A stretch of DNA of 45,715 nt from Mesostigma viride (lineage: Eukaryota > Streptophyta > Mesostigmatophyceae > Mesostigmatales > Mesostigmataceae): positions 1 through 45,715 of the forward strand of contig RPFO01001104.1 in the NCBI GenBank assembly GCA_009746045.1. The letters are read 5' to 3'. The position numbers were made by a program, and so were the translations under genes. Shown piece after piece: positions 1-7,393 of the stretch (position 1 is the first letter of the stretch; every line of letters starts with the position of its first letter). The notes under the pieces are model-generated. The model was not told where the DNA came from. It made no database searches and saw nothing but the letters and a program-made list of their open reading frames with translations.

Positions 1-13
1 TTCCCAGCACCTC

Positions 14-193
14 ATGGCTTCGACTCGCCCCGTTACCGTCGCGCGGTCAGAAGGGCAGGAGGAGGCACAGGACGGCGCAGGAGGGGCTTCGGGGGTAGGC
101 GACATGCTAATGACCAGGCCAAAGGTGGCGTACGGATCAGACTCCGGGGATTCTGACGAAGAGAGGGTCCGAGACGAGAGGCACTGGCCATGA
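14..193 (+). CDS. Small hypothetical protein, 59 residues
   Basis: An ATG at 14 opens a frame that ends at the TGA at 191-193. The product is hydrophilic. Its first half is rich in Gly, Ala and Gln, and its second half is acidic, with a run of Ser, Asp and Glu around residues 43-50. No domain is recognisable and nothing upstream can be seen because the window starts here. It is followed within 100 bases by an 81-bp repeat array. It could be a chance open frame in GC-rich DNA. Confidence 0.3.
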   Translation: MASTRPVTVARSEGQEEAQDGAGGASGVGDMLMTRPKVAYGSDSGDSDEERVRDERHWP

Positions 194-274
194 TTTGCCA
201 AAGCTCCCAAACCTCCAAATGGTTTCGTTACGAGGATCTCGCCTAGACAATTGGCAAGCAATGAGGCGTTCCTC

Positions 275-640
275 AAAGGCTCGCCCGCGTGCCTAACCCT
301 CCCCAGAGGATTGATAAGGAGAAGATCGAGAGAGCGCGAGTGAAGAATATGCTCGCGATGCTGGCTCGCTTGCCAAATCCTCCAACGCAGGCGGAGAGAG
401 ACAAGAGAGAGGAGCGCGAGTGAAGAAGACGATCGCGATGCTGGCCGGCTTGCCGAATCCTCCGACACAGGCGGAGATAGCAATGAGAGATAAGGCGCAC
501 GAGAGGGAGGTGCTTGCGATGCTGGCCCGCTTGCCTAACCCTCCGACACAGGCGGAGATAGCGATGAGAGATAAGGCGCACGAGAGGGAGGTGCTTGCGA
601 TGCTGGCCCGCTTGCCGAACCCTCCGCCTGCAGTCAGGCG
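275..640 (+). repeat. Tandem 81-bp coding repeat array
   Basis: The core ATGCTGGCNCGCTTGCC followed by AAYCCTCC recurs at 358, 438, 519 and 600, with a degenerate copy near 285. The spacings are 80, 81 and 81 bases. An 81-bp unit encodes 27 residues and keeps frame. The one 80-bp interval puts the first complete unit (349-423) in a different frame from the later ones. The unit encodes a peptide containing LARLPNPPTQAE. Confidence 0.8.
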
Positions 641-743
641 CGATAATAGGACAATAAGGCTACTTGAAGATTTTTTCCGACCCGGATATATGGATAAGGT
701 CCGACGACGATTTCGTAGCCCACGCTATCGAGCCTCCCTTTGA
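420..743 (+). CDS. Repeat-containing hypothetical protein, 107 residues
   Basis: This frame covers three units of the 27-residue repeat (LARLPNPPTQAE followed by a charged helix-like stretch). It ends in a basic tail with an RRRFRSPRYR-like segment. The start is uncertain. GTG at 420 overlaps the TGA of the out-of-frame upstream unit, and ATG at 438 is the next candidate. The upstream unit reads as the same peptide in frame +1, so the gene probably once began further upstream and was shifted by one base between 423 and 438. The function is unknown. The repeats look like a short proline-bounded helical linker. Confidence 0.45.
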   Translation: MKKTIAMLAGLPNPPTQAEIAMRDKAHEREVLAMLARLPNPPTQAEIAMRDKAHEREVLAMLARLPNPPPAVRRDNRTIRLLEDFFRPGYMDKVRRRFRSPRYRASL

Positions 744-888
744 ACTCACATGCATGGCGCATAATCCGGTGTCCGAGAAGGAGGCAGGGTCTACATCCTA
801 GGCGGCGCTAGAGAGTGCAAATCTAGCCTCGGACCGCGCACTGCATGCCCGCTTGACACACCGGCGCCCACCACGTCGTGGCTGAGGT

Positions 889-1416
889 CTACCTGGGGGC
901 GGGGAATCCTTCGCGGAGGAGCATCCGCTTGTGTTTATCGTTGTATTTCTTCCTCATCTCGAAATCGTTGTGCAAGAACCACGACTCGATCTGGTGCTCC
1001 AAGTCCGGCCGCTGTTGTAGCAGTCGGTCTCTGTTCGCCTGGTTCCGTCGTCTTTCTTCGCCCGCCCTTTCTTCGTCGGCAGTGATGAGACGTTTCAGCT
1101 CTGGCGCTTGACGGGCCAGCTCACGAGCGTCGTTGTCGTTCCATGCGGAGGTATTGGATCCGCTGTTGATCTGTTCCGTGACGCGTTCGGCCGCCATCAT
1201 CTCTTCGTACCTGTCATCATCGTGCCATCGGGGGGGGAAATGGATGGGAGGATCTTCTTCTCGGATCGCGCGCATGGGGTGCCTCTTTGCGTGTACCGCG
1301 CGGGCATGCACGCCACACAGAGAGCCGAACAAGGGCTTAAATCGGCACCGAGGGCCGCGTGTCGTCCTGGCCGTGCACCTGCCTGATCGTTTCTTCATAA
1401 CGGGCACATATAACAT
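889..1416 (-). CDS. Cys/His-motif hypothetical protein, about 170 residues
   Basis: The N-terminus has a compact Cys/His pattern: C14, C24, C34 and H37, counting from the first Met. It lies within a basic stretch of the form GRCTARTTRGPRC followed by CGVHA. Short modules of this kind are common in giant-virus proteins and probably bind zinc, though I infer this from spacing alone. The rest is strongly charged and helical, rich in Arg, Glu and Gln, with no other domain. There are two possible starts, Met at 1416 and Met at 1398; the second places the motif closer to the N-terminus. The gene lies just downstream of a tRNA on the same strand. The function is unknown. Confidence 0.7.
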   Translation of the reverse strand: MLYVPVMKKRSGRCTARTTRGPRCRFKPLFGSLCGVHARAVHAKRHPMRAIREEDPPIHFPPRWHDDDRYEEMMAAERVTEQINSGSNTSAWNDNDARELARQAPELKRLITADEERAGEERRRNQANRDRLLQQRPDLEHQIESWFLHNDFEMRKKYNDKHKRMLLREGFPAPR

Positions 1417-1439
1417 TTTGCACGCATTTTATTTGTAAT

Positions 1440-1513
1440 TGTGCTGGGCGGGTCTCGATCCCGCGACCTTCAACTCATAAGGTTGACGCCCTGACCAACT
1501 GGGCTACCAGCAC
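1440..1513 (-). tRNA. tRNA-Ile (anticodon UAU)
   Basis: The minus strand folds as a full cloverleaf. It has a 7-bp acceptor stem (GTGCTGG with CCAGCAC), a 4-bp D stem (GCCC/GGGC), a 5-bp anticodon stem (TCAAC/GTTGA), a five-base variable region and a 5-bp T stem (GCGGG/CCCGC). The anticodon loop CTTATGA places TAT at positions 34-36, which reads AUA (Ile). The base after the acceptor stem is A, which fits tRNA-Ile. CCA is not encoded and there is no intron. Position 37 is G, where A is expected for ANN-decoding tRNAs, and the T loop begins with A instead of T. Confidence 0.9.
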
Positions 1514-1656
1514 GATGGTTTATTATTATAAATCATAATCATTACACGATAAGCGCGACGGACAATTCATTCAGCCACACATGCAAACATACCAACAAGT
1601 GCATTGTGTTAAGGGGTGAGTGCTACATAGAAACCTACATCACACTATCCAACACT

Positions 1657-4047
1657 CTAGTTGAGCGACTCCGACACCACGTCCAGCGTGGTCGTGCCGA
1701 TGGCGCCCATGCTGTTGCTGGAGGTGATCGTGTTCGGGGCCGGCTTCATGAGGGCGCGGCTGTGAGAGCCAGACCCTCGCACCTTGACGAGCTGCATGCT
1801 CTCGTCGCTGCCGATGCGGAATCCGTACGTGACGACCTGATCCGCGGCGTACATCTCCTTCCAACCGTACAGCTGGGTGTTAGCGGCGGTGATGGCGGCG
1901 GCGTTCACGCGGACATCGTCGTACCAGATGGCATACCCGGCCTGGTTCTTGCCCGGTCCCAGGGTCAGCGTGGGGGAGGCGCCGACGTCCACGGAGGTGG
2001 CAATGACGGCGACCGAGGCGCCGTTCAAGTACACCATGGTCGAAGTGCCGTCACGGACCAGAGCCAGCGTGAAGGACTCTGTGCTCAGAATGCTATAGGT
2101 GCTCTCAGCGCTCGCGGTGCCGTCAGACACGGTGACGTGACCGGCGTTGGTGACCGTGACGGTGGTGGTGGCGCCGGCACCCGCGTACGACAGCAGAACG
2201 AGACCGTTGGCGACGGAGCTGGAAAGGTCGGCCTTGGGAGTGATCTTGGTGATGATGCTGAAGGTGCCGGTGGGCATCGACGACGCGCACGACCCGCTCT
2301 GGCTTCCGGAATCGTTGACCTTCAGCACACCATTGGAGACGGCCGCGCCACCGTTGAGGGTCACTACCTTGGCACCCACCTCGGACGTGGTGCCGGAGGT
2401 GAACTCCCAGCGCGTGTCATCGGCACCGGAAGCGAGGGTCGACAGCAGGACGTTGGTGCCGGGGGCGTACCGGTCGGCCTGGGCGATGGTGCGGGAGAAC
2501 AGCAGCTGCCCGCCCTCGAAATGCCAGTACGAACCGGTGTTGTCGCCCTTGTCCTGGGATGTCTCGCCCGCACCCATGTGCCAGGTCATGGCACGGGAGC
2601 CGTAGCTCGCGTTGCCGGCCATGAAGACACCGCCGGCGTCGGACTTGGTGTTGTCGGTGGCCCCGTTTCCGAGGGTCAGGGTCTTGTCCTCAATGCGGAG
2701 GTTGGTCTCGGTGGTGGTGACGCTGTTGAGTGGGCCATCTACCTGCAGCTCGCCGGTGATCTTGATGATGCCGGACGTGGAGGTCAGCTGCAGGTCGCCG
2801 GCCGAGGTGGTGATCTTGCCACTGCCACCGGCGGTGGAGGTGAGCACGAGGTCCTTCTTGAGGTCGACGGAGACGGCGGCGTCCAGGGAGATGACATTGT
2901 TGGCGGTGGAGAGGGCGCTGTCGGTGAAGGTGACATCCTCGACGGACACGGTGCCGGCCGCGGACGTGATTGAGAGGCTGTTGGCGCTGGTGCTGACGGT
3001 GTTGTCGGTGACCTTGACGTTCTCGAGGATGACGGACTTGGTGGCGCCGGCCGTGATGGAGATGTCAACATCGGTGGACGGGGCGAGGGCCGCGTCGGTG
3101 AACACGACATCCTCGACCTGCACGGTGCCGGCGGCGGACGCCAGAGTGAGGGCACCGGAAGAGGTGCTGACGGCATTGTCGGCGACGGTCACGTTCTCGA
3201 GGACGACGGAAGAGCCGGTGCCGGCAGTGATAGACAGGTCACCACTGGCGACGGTCAGGGCCGCGTCAGTGAACACGACATCCTCGACCTGCACGGTGCC
3301 AGCGGCGGACGTGAGGGAGAGACCATTGGCGGACGTGCTGACGGTGTTGTCAGTGACGGTCACGTTCTCGAGGACCACGGAGGAGGTGGCACCGGCGGTG
3401 ATCGAGATGTTGGCATCCGAGGAGGCGGTGAGGGCGGAGTCGGTGAAGATGACGTTCTCCACCTGCACGGTGCCGGCGGCGGACGCCAGCGTAAGGGCGC
3501 CGGCGGAGGTGTCGACCGCTCCATCAGTGAACGTGACGTTCTCGACCTGCACAGTCCCCGACTGGGCGGCGAGGGTGAGGGTGCCGGACGACGTGCTGAC
3601 GGCGTTGTCGGTGACGGTGACGCCCTCCACGACGACGGAGGAGGTGGCACCCGCGGAGAGCACGAGACTGGTGTCAGTGGCGGGCGCCATCTGGTTGTTG
3701 GTGAACACCACATCCTCGACGCGCACGCTCTGGGCCGCGGCGAGGGACAGCACGTTGTTGGCGGTGGAGATGTCGCTTCCGTCAATCTGCACTGCCTCAA
3801 TCTGGGCTGCCCCGGAGAAGTCCAGCGCGCCGACCGTCAGGGTCCCGGAGATGTTGGTGTTGCCGAGGACGGTGACGAGCTTGGAGACACTGGATCCCTG
3901 TCCGGCATTGGGCTTGATGACGATCTTGTCCTGCGCCTGGATGGTGAGGTCCTTGACACTCGCGCCGGTCGCGGTGTCTCCCAGGATCTCGTTCGCGAGC
4001 ACACGGCGCAACTTCGAGGCTCCGAGGTTTTCGCAGAGGGTGGCCAT
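1657..4047 (-). CDS. Large repeat-rich surface/virion-type protein with LamG-like domain, 796 residues
   Basis: After about 60 residues the protein consists of roughly ten repeats of 28-30 residues built on V-x-V-E-[ND]-V-x-[FV]-T-[DN] followed by a Ser/Thr/Ala-rich strand. This is the alternating pattern of a stacked beta structure. Residues of about 560-760 look like a concanavalin A/LamG-type jelly roll, with FTLALVRDGTSTMVYLNG and YAIWYDDVRV being typical strand segments. Cysteines are almost absent and no membrane span is visible. I infer a fibre or surface protein involved in host attachment. The upstream region on its strand has a run of A and the AT-rich ACTATACTATA about 20 bases before the start, a likely promoter. 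It is followed upstream on the same strand by another probable structural gene. Confidence 0.8.
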   Translation of the reverse strand: MATLCENLGASKLRRVLANEILGDTATGASVKDLTIQAQDKIVIKPNAGQGSSVSKLVTVLGNTNISGTLTVGALDFSGAAQIEAVQIDGSDISTANNVLSLAAAQSVRVEDVVFTNNQMAPATDTSLVLSAGATSSVVVEGVTVTDNAVSTSSGTLTLAAQSGTVQVENVTFTDGAVDTSAGALTLASAAGTVQVENVIFTDSALTASSDANISITAGATSSVVLENVTVTDNTVSTSANGLSLTSAAGTVQVEDVVFTDAALTVASGDLSITAGTGSSVVLENVTVADNAVSTSSGALTLASAAGTVQVEDVVFTDAALAPSTDVDISITAGATKSVILENVKVTDNTVSTSANSLSITSAAGTVSVEDVTFTDSALSTANNVISLDAAVSVDLKKDLVLTSTAGGSGKITTSAGDLQLTSTSGIIKITGELQVDGPLNSVTTTETNLRIEDKTLTLGNGATDNTKSDAGGVFMAGNASYGSRAMTWHMGAGETSQDKGDNTGSYWHFEGGQLLFSRTIAQADRYAPGTNVLLSTLASGADDTRWEFTSGTTSEVGAKVVTLNGGAAVSNGVLKVNDSGSQSGSCASSMPTGTFSIITKITPKADLSSSVANGLVLLSYAGAGATTTVTVTNAGHVTVSDGTASAESTYSILSTESFTLALVRDGTSTMVYLNGASVAVIATSVDVGASPTLTLGPGKNQAGYAIWYDDVRVNAAAITAANTQLYGWKEMYAADQVVTYGFRIGSDESMQLVKVRGSGSHSRALMKPAPNTITSSNSMGAIGTTTLDVVSESLN

Positions 4048-4105
4048 GGTGAACGTGTATAGTATAGTTTTAGCTTTTTTTTTTCAACCGAAGCGAAAAA
4101 TCGGA

Positions 4106-4591
4106 TCACCTGCGTCTGGAGGCGAGCTCCAGCAAGATGGCAAACGTGTCCCCCTTGAGGTCCAGAAGCTCCCTCGTGGGCGACGGTATCGCGTAGATCT
4201 CCACGGTGACGGTGGGCACGCTTACGAGGTGTGGCGTGAAGGCGGCGGAGTCGTCCATGGGCGATTGTGGCTGGTAGATCTCCACGCCGTTTGGGACGAC
4301 GAAGAAGTGTGCCTTGCCGCCGAAGTAGTGCTTCTTGTTGGCCATCGCGGTGGGGATGGCGGTCTGCACTTTCTCCACCTCGCGGTCTCCCAGTTTGAGT
4401 CTGACCGCGCTCGTCGTCGTGGCGGTGGCGGGGATCTGGGCGTACACGACCCTGCACGTCTCCACGTTCAGCACCGGCGCCGGCAGCGTGAACGTGGTCT
4501 CCCCCGGCCTGTTGGTGCCGGTGATGAGAACGCGGTGGGTCATCTGGCCGGGCGCGAGCGAAAGGGGATTGGTCGCTTGAAGGTTGGACAT
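4106..4591 (-). CDS. Probable virion-associated protein, 161 residues
   Basis: The product has no recognised domain. It is beta-rich with many Thr, Val and Pro residues and few charges. Its N-terminal half resembles a beta-sandwich (HRVLITGTNRPG, FTLPAPVLNVETCRVVYAQI). It lies 58 bases upstream of the large beta-repeat protein on the same strand, so the two may be expressed together as structural proteins. That role is inferred only from composition and neighbourhood. Confidence 0.7.
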   Translation of the reverse strand: MSNLQATNPLSLAPGQMTHRVLITGTNRPGETTFTLPAPVLNVETCRVVYAQIPATATTTSAVRLKLGDREVEKVQTAIPTAMANKKHYFGGKAHFFVVPNGVEIYQPQSPMDDSAAFTPHLVSVPTVTVEIYAIPSPTRELLDLKGDTFAILLELASRRR

Positions 4592-4613
4592 ATCTACTAC
4601 CAGTACGGAGAGG

Positions 4614-4877
4614 TTAATTTAACACGAGCCGGGAGCAGACCTCGGTCGTGAACCAGTCCGAAAAAGAGATGTGGTCCGTCGGGGGGCACTCGAGTTTGTC
4701 CAGCTCGCCCACCGCCTTGTCGACCGCCTCCCTCACGACAGACCCCGGTAGATGCGTGATACGGTGGATGAACTTGTTGACCTCCTCTCGCTGGCTGTCC
4801 GTGATCTCTCCGCATATCATGGAGTCGGCCATCATCCCCTTGATAAAAACGTACACCAATTCTCGAATCATCTTCAT
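4614..4877 (-). CDS. Small helical hypothetical protein, 87 residues
   Basis: A mostly helical acidic protein with no recognised domain. The start codon at 4877 is separated by one base from the start of the plus-strand gene at 4879, so each promoter would have to lie inside the other gene. That makes one of the two starts doubtful. The reading frame itself has ordinary amino-acid composition and ends 22 bases before the next gene on the same strand. Confidence 0.55.
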   Translation of the reverse strand: MKMIRELVYVFIKGMMADSMICGEITDSQREEVNKFIHRITHLPGSVVREAVDKAVGELDKLECPPTDHISFSDWFTTEVCSRLVLN

Positions 4878-4878
4878 A

Positions 4879-5256
4879 ATGGCGAAGAGAGATTATGTGG
4901 AGCGGTACGCGCACCTCGATTTCAAATCGGTGCCCCCGCCGATGACGGCCAGGACGTGCGCGTGGCTGTCTCGCGTGTCCGGGGTTCCGCTCGACCGATT
5001 TAAACCTCACATCATAGTTGACAACCGCGTCATGGGCAATCAGTGCACGTCATCGCGCGCACTATCTACGGACCCGTTCGCCATGTGTACGGTGCGGCAG
5101 GGGGGGATTTACCCCCTCCCTCCCGACCACCCGTTTGCAGACGGTGCGCCTCTAACGGCGGAGGAAAAAAATGGGAGTGGAAAGTATACGGACGCAGCGG
5201 AATCATGTCGACGCCCCTATCATTCGCTTCAGAGCCAAATCAAAACCGAGTGGTGA
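4879..5256 (+). CDS. Hypothetical protein, 125 residues
   Basis: ATG at 4879 is head-to-head with the gene at 4877. The first 75 residues look like a real protein (KRDYVERYAHLDF, then MTARTCAWLSRVSG). The tail after the G7 run at 5100-5106 is Pro-rich and less convincing. One more G there would move the frame into that of the next gene and add a CxxC-like RPPVCRRCAS segment. The gene may therefore be either a separate 125-residue protein overlapping the next gene by about 50 bases, or the front of one longer protein. No function is recognised. Confidence 0.5.
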   Translation: MAKRDYVERYAHLDFKSVPPPMTARTCAWLSRVSGVPLDRFKPHIIVDNRVMGNQCTSSRALSTDPFAMCTVRQGGIYPLPPDHPFADGAPLTAEEKNGSGKYTDAAESCRRPYHSLQSQIKTEW

Positions 5257-5477
5257 TCCTCAACGACGCCTCCGCGTACCCGGGCGTGCCGACCGCCGAC
5301 TCCACCTTCGACCCGTGGCTTAACGCCGGGTCGTACCATCGCGAGTTCTACGCCGTCCCCTCCGCCGTCGCCCCTAGCGGCTCCGGCACCGGCGTGGGGA
5401 ACATGAAGTCCATTCTGGAGAGCATTTACTCGGACGACAACACGTCCAAGATCTTCCGCCGCACACCCAAGTATTGA
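5205..5477 (+). CDS. Hypothetical protein, 90 residues
   Basis: ATG at 5205 follows an AT-rich stretch with GTATAC about 20 bases upstream. The product is polar, with many Ser, Ala and Pro residues in the first 65 positions, and ends in a basic RRTPKY tail. The same frame is open upstream to 5043, so an N-terminal extension joined to the gene at 4879 is possible. No domain is recognised. The compact size and neighbours would fit a minor virion protein, but nothing shows this directly. Confidence 0.55.
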   Translation: MSTPLSFASEPNQNRVVILNDASAYPGVPTADSTFDPWLNAGSYHREFYAVPSAVAPSGSGTGVGNMKSILESIYSDDNTSKIFRRTPKY

Positions 5478-5962
5478 GCGTCGTCAAAAAATGTTCACAG
5501 GCATATCATAACGAGGCATGTCTTGTACGGCATGGACCAAAACCGGAAACCGTTGCAGGAACAGAGCCACTCTTACGGGGTACTGTAAATTGCACGGGGC
5601 GGCGGGCGGGGGCGCCCATAGGGAGGAGGCACGGGGTGAGATCGTTCACATCGGACAGGGTGGGTGATCACGCGAGGAGGTACATGAAGATGGTGGAGCC
5701 TCTCGTGAAGAAATACAGCGGGCACGGGGGCGGGACAGACGGTCGCAAATTCAGAGAGATGTTGCTGGACCAGTACGCGGCCCTGCAGACCCTGTCGACG
5801 CGACTGAAGCAGACGGGGGATGAGGTTTTAAGGAGACAGCCCGTCCGCCAAATGATAAAACGAGGCCAGCGCACGCCTGCCAGGAACCTGACCCACGCGG
5901 TGTCCGCCTCTCGCGTCCGGCCGCAATCGAGTGGGGCGCCGATGGGGTGGCTGGTCGGGTAG
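5474..5962 (+). CDS. Basic hypothetical protein, start uncertain
   Basis: The frame opens with a TTG at 5474 that overlaps the stop of the previous gene. The first in-frame ATG is at 5684, giving a 92-residue basic protein. The N-terminal part contains a Cys/His-rich stretch (KCSQAYHNEACLVRHG) similar in style to the protein at 889-1416. A partner YCKLHG lies in a shifted frame near 5580-5600, so this part may be damaged by an indel. The C-terminal part has helical segments (EPLVKKYSG, LDQYAALQTLSTRL) and Arg-rich ends. The function is unknown. Confidence 0.5.
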   Translation: MSVVKKCSQAYHNEACLVRHGPKPETVAGTEPLLRGTVNCTGRRAGAPIGRRHGVRSFTSDRVGDHARRYMKMVEPLVKKYSGHGGGTDGRKFREMLLDQYAALQTLSTRLKQTGDEVLRRQPVRQMIKRGQRTPARNLTHAVSASRVRPQSSGAPMGWLVG

Positions 5963-6102
5963 ATAATTATGCTTATAATACAAAGGCGATAACGATGACT
6001 CTTTTCCCCCGTTCCCAGCACGCGTGCATCATCGGGGCCGACGATGCGTTCGAAGGCCCCGAGTACGAATCGACCGCCAGTTCTCGCGCGAAGGAGGACG
6101 CA

Positions 6103-6438
6103 TCATCGGGGGCACCCGTTCCTCCTGAAGAGGTCTTCGTACAGCACCAGGCCGTCCTCGAACCTCTTCGAATTGTTGCAGCCGTAGCAAAGTAGCTTGG
6201 TGTTGCCGCCGCAGTAACTCCTGTTCAGCGGGTCGATCTTGTCCAGGGATAGAGTGTCCTCCTTCGCCTTCCCGCGCAACACAAAGGGTTTGGCGCACAG
6301 CTCACAGTACGGCGCGCGCAAGAACCTGTCGTACAGTTTCCTCACTTGCTCGGTGCCGAGACACGGCGCGACTCCGTCTTTAGCCATGCGCGCGTTGGCG
6401 TTCCTGGCGGACTTTGTTATGTACCTCCACACAGGCAT
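6103..6438 (-). CDS. HNH-type zinc protein, 111 residues
   Basis: From the Met at 6438 the protein shows paired cysteines C45/C48 (YCELCAKPF), then SLDKIDP at 64-70, an Asn-containing GGNTKLL, and C84/C87 (LLCYGCNNSK). This is the arrangement of zinc-stabilised HNH endonuclease folds, in which metal and catalytic residues lie between two CxxC pairs. A canonical leading His-His pair is not obvious; SLDKIDP occupies that place, so activity is uncertain. It overlaps the upstream gene by 22 bases on the same strand. Such proteins act in giant viruses as homing nucleases or DNA-processing enzymes. Which applies here cannot be told. Confidence 0.6.
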   Translation of the reverse strand: MPVWRYITKSARNANARMAKDGVAPCLGTEQVRKLYDRFLRAPYCELCAKPFVLRGKAKEDTLSLDKIDPLNRSYCGGNTKLLCYGCNNSKRFEDGLVLYEDLFRRNGCPR

Positions 6439-6800
6439 GTCTGCTCCGGGGGGGGCAGGATAGCAGGGGAGCGGTAGGGGCGAAAGGGGCGATGCGGCTT
6501 GCTCAGTCCGCACGCTTCTGCTCTCGACCTCGCCTCCATCCACTTTTTGCGCACGTCGGCTAGCGGCATGTCGGCGCACTCGAGGCAGGTCCACACGCCC
6601 GGCGTGCTGAAAACCGCGGGCATAGGTGCCCCGGTATCAAACCGTATCCCCCTGCCGCACCGGGCGCACCTCCCCGACCAGCGTCTGGTCGCTTCCAGTA
6701 TAGGGAAAGGCCTCGCCTTTTTGCCCTGTTTCGCGTGCAAGTATCTCATTCGCGCGTTGTATTGCCTCACAATCGTGTCGATTCTGTCACTTATCAGCAT
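6417..6800 (-). CDS. Zinc-ribbon protein, 127 residues
   Basis: Two CxxC pairs at C45/C48 (CARCGRG) and C72/C75 (WTCLECAD), separated by 23 residues, form a zinc-ribbon pattern. The N-terminus is basic and helical, and the C-terminus is Pro/Arg-rich. The 3' end overlaps the start of the HNH-type gene, which suggests co-expression. Small zinc-ribbon proteins in large DNA viruses are often transcription-related, but there is no family-specific motif here, so no role is assigned. Confidence 0.65.
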   Translation of the reverse strand: MLISDRIDTIVRQYNARMRYLHAKQGKKARPFPILEATRRWSGRCARCGRGIRFDTGAPMPAVFSTPGVWTCLECADMPLADVRKKWMEARSRAEACGLSKPHRPFRPYRSPAILPPPEQTCLCGGT

Positions 6801-6830
6801 GTGGCTTCAACTTCCAACAGTTAATAAACA

Positions 6831-6863
6831 TTTATTTCTCTTTCATACAGTGTATATTCGACC
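6831..6863 (+). promoter_or_regulatory. Duplicated upstream block (copy 1)
   Basis: The 33 bases before the ATG at 6864 read TTTATTTCTCTTTCATACAG, then TGTATATTCGACC. The same arrangement stands before the paralog at 7394, with TTTCRTACAGTGTATA in common. The AT-rich block with a TATA-like core is a probable promoter that was duplicated along with the gene. Confidence 0.55.
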
Positions 6864-7361
6864 ATGTCTTTGTCAGGTGCGGTGTCAAAGCTCAGAGCCC
6901 TAACCGCGTTTAAACCCGCGCCCCTTCGTACGCCTAGCAACAAGCCCCTCGGTAAGGGCGTGACACCCGCGCCGGTACAGGGGGAGTCCATGATGTCCAG
7001 TCTAGCCAAGAGCGCGGCCGGGGCCGCCGTCGGCTTCGGCGTGTTCGAAGGCCTCGGGGCCTTGTTCGGCGGGAATAAGAGCGCGCCGAGCAGCGCCATC
7101 CCCGGGCCGGGGTCGAGCGACCCGCAACAACAACAACAACAACAAGGAGGGGAGGGTAAAACGGGGCTGATCATATTCCTCTTGTTCCTCGCCGTCGTCG
7201 GCGCGCTCGTTTATTATTTGGTACGCAGCAAGAACGGGGGGGTGAGCTTCCGCATCCCCGGCCGTCGTTTGCGGCGATGTCTACGGCGCCAACCGCCCCG
7301 CCCCCCCGTCACTCCCCGCTACTCCTCTAGCCGCGCAATAATCGCACGGAACGAGCGCTAA
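6864..7361 (+). CDS. Single-span membrane protein with polyglutamine, 165 residues (paralog A)
   Basis: The order of segments is: basic Pro-rich N-terminus; Ala/Gly-rich stretch (KSAAGAAVGFGVFEGLGALF) that could be a fusion-peptide-like or glycine-zipper segment; a Pro/Ser linker with seven Gln; a clear hydrophobic span (GLIIFLLFLAVVGALVYYLV); and a basic tail. It is closely similar to the next gene downstream, evidence of a tandem duplication including the promoter. The last 40 residues are Arg/Pro-rich and diverge in reading frame from the paralog although the DNA still aligns, so the C-terminus is uncertain. It is likely a virion membrane protein. Confidence 0.75.
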   Translation: MSLSGAVSKLRALTAFKPAPLRTPSNKPLGKGVTPAPVQGESMMSSLAKSAAGAAVGFGVFEGLGALFGGNKSAPSSAIPGPGSSDPQQQQQQQGGEGKTGLIIFLLFLAVVGALVYYLVRSKNGGVSFRIPGRRLRRCLRRQPPRPPVTPRYSSSRAIIARNER

Positions 7362-7363
7362 GT

Positions 7364-7393
7364 CTATTTTCTTTCGTACAGTGTATACCGATC
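7364..7393 (+). promoter_or_regulatory. Duplicated upstream block (copy 2)
   Basis: CTATTTTCTTTCGTACAGTG followed by TATACCGATC stands directly before the ATG at 7394. It is nearly the same as the block before the paralog at 6864. The conserved core is TACAGTGTATA. Confidence 0.55.

Noticed and set aside
1606-2973. 455-codon frame antisense to the beta-repeat protein
   Set aside because: It is a Gly/Val/Arg-rich shadow of the repeat-rich sense gene, with no independent features.
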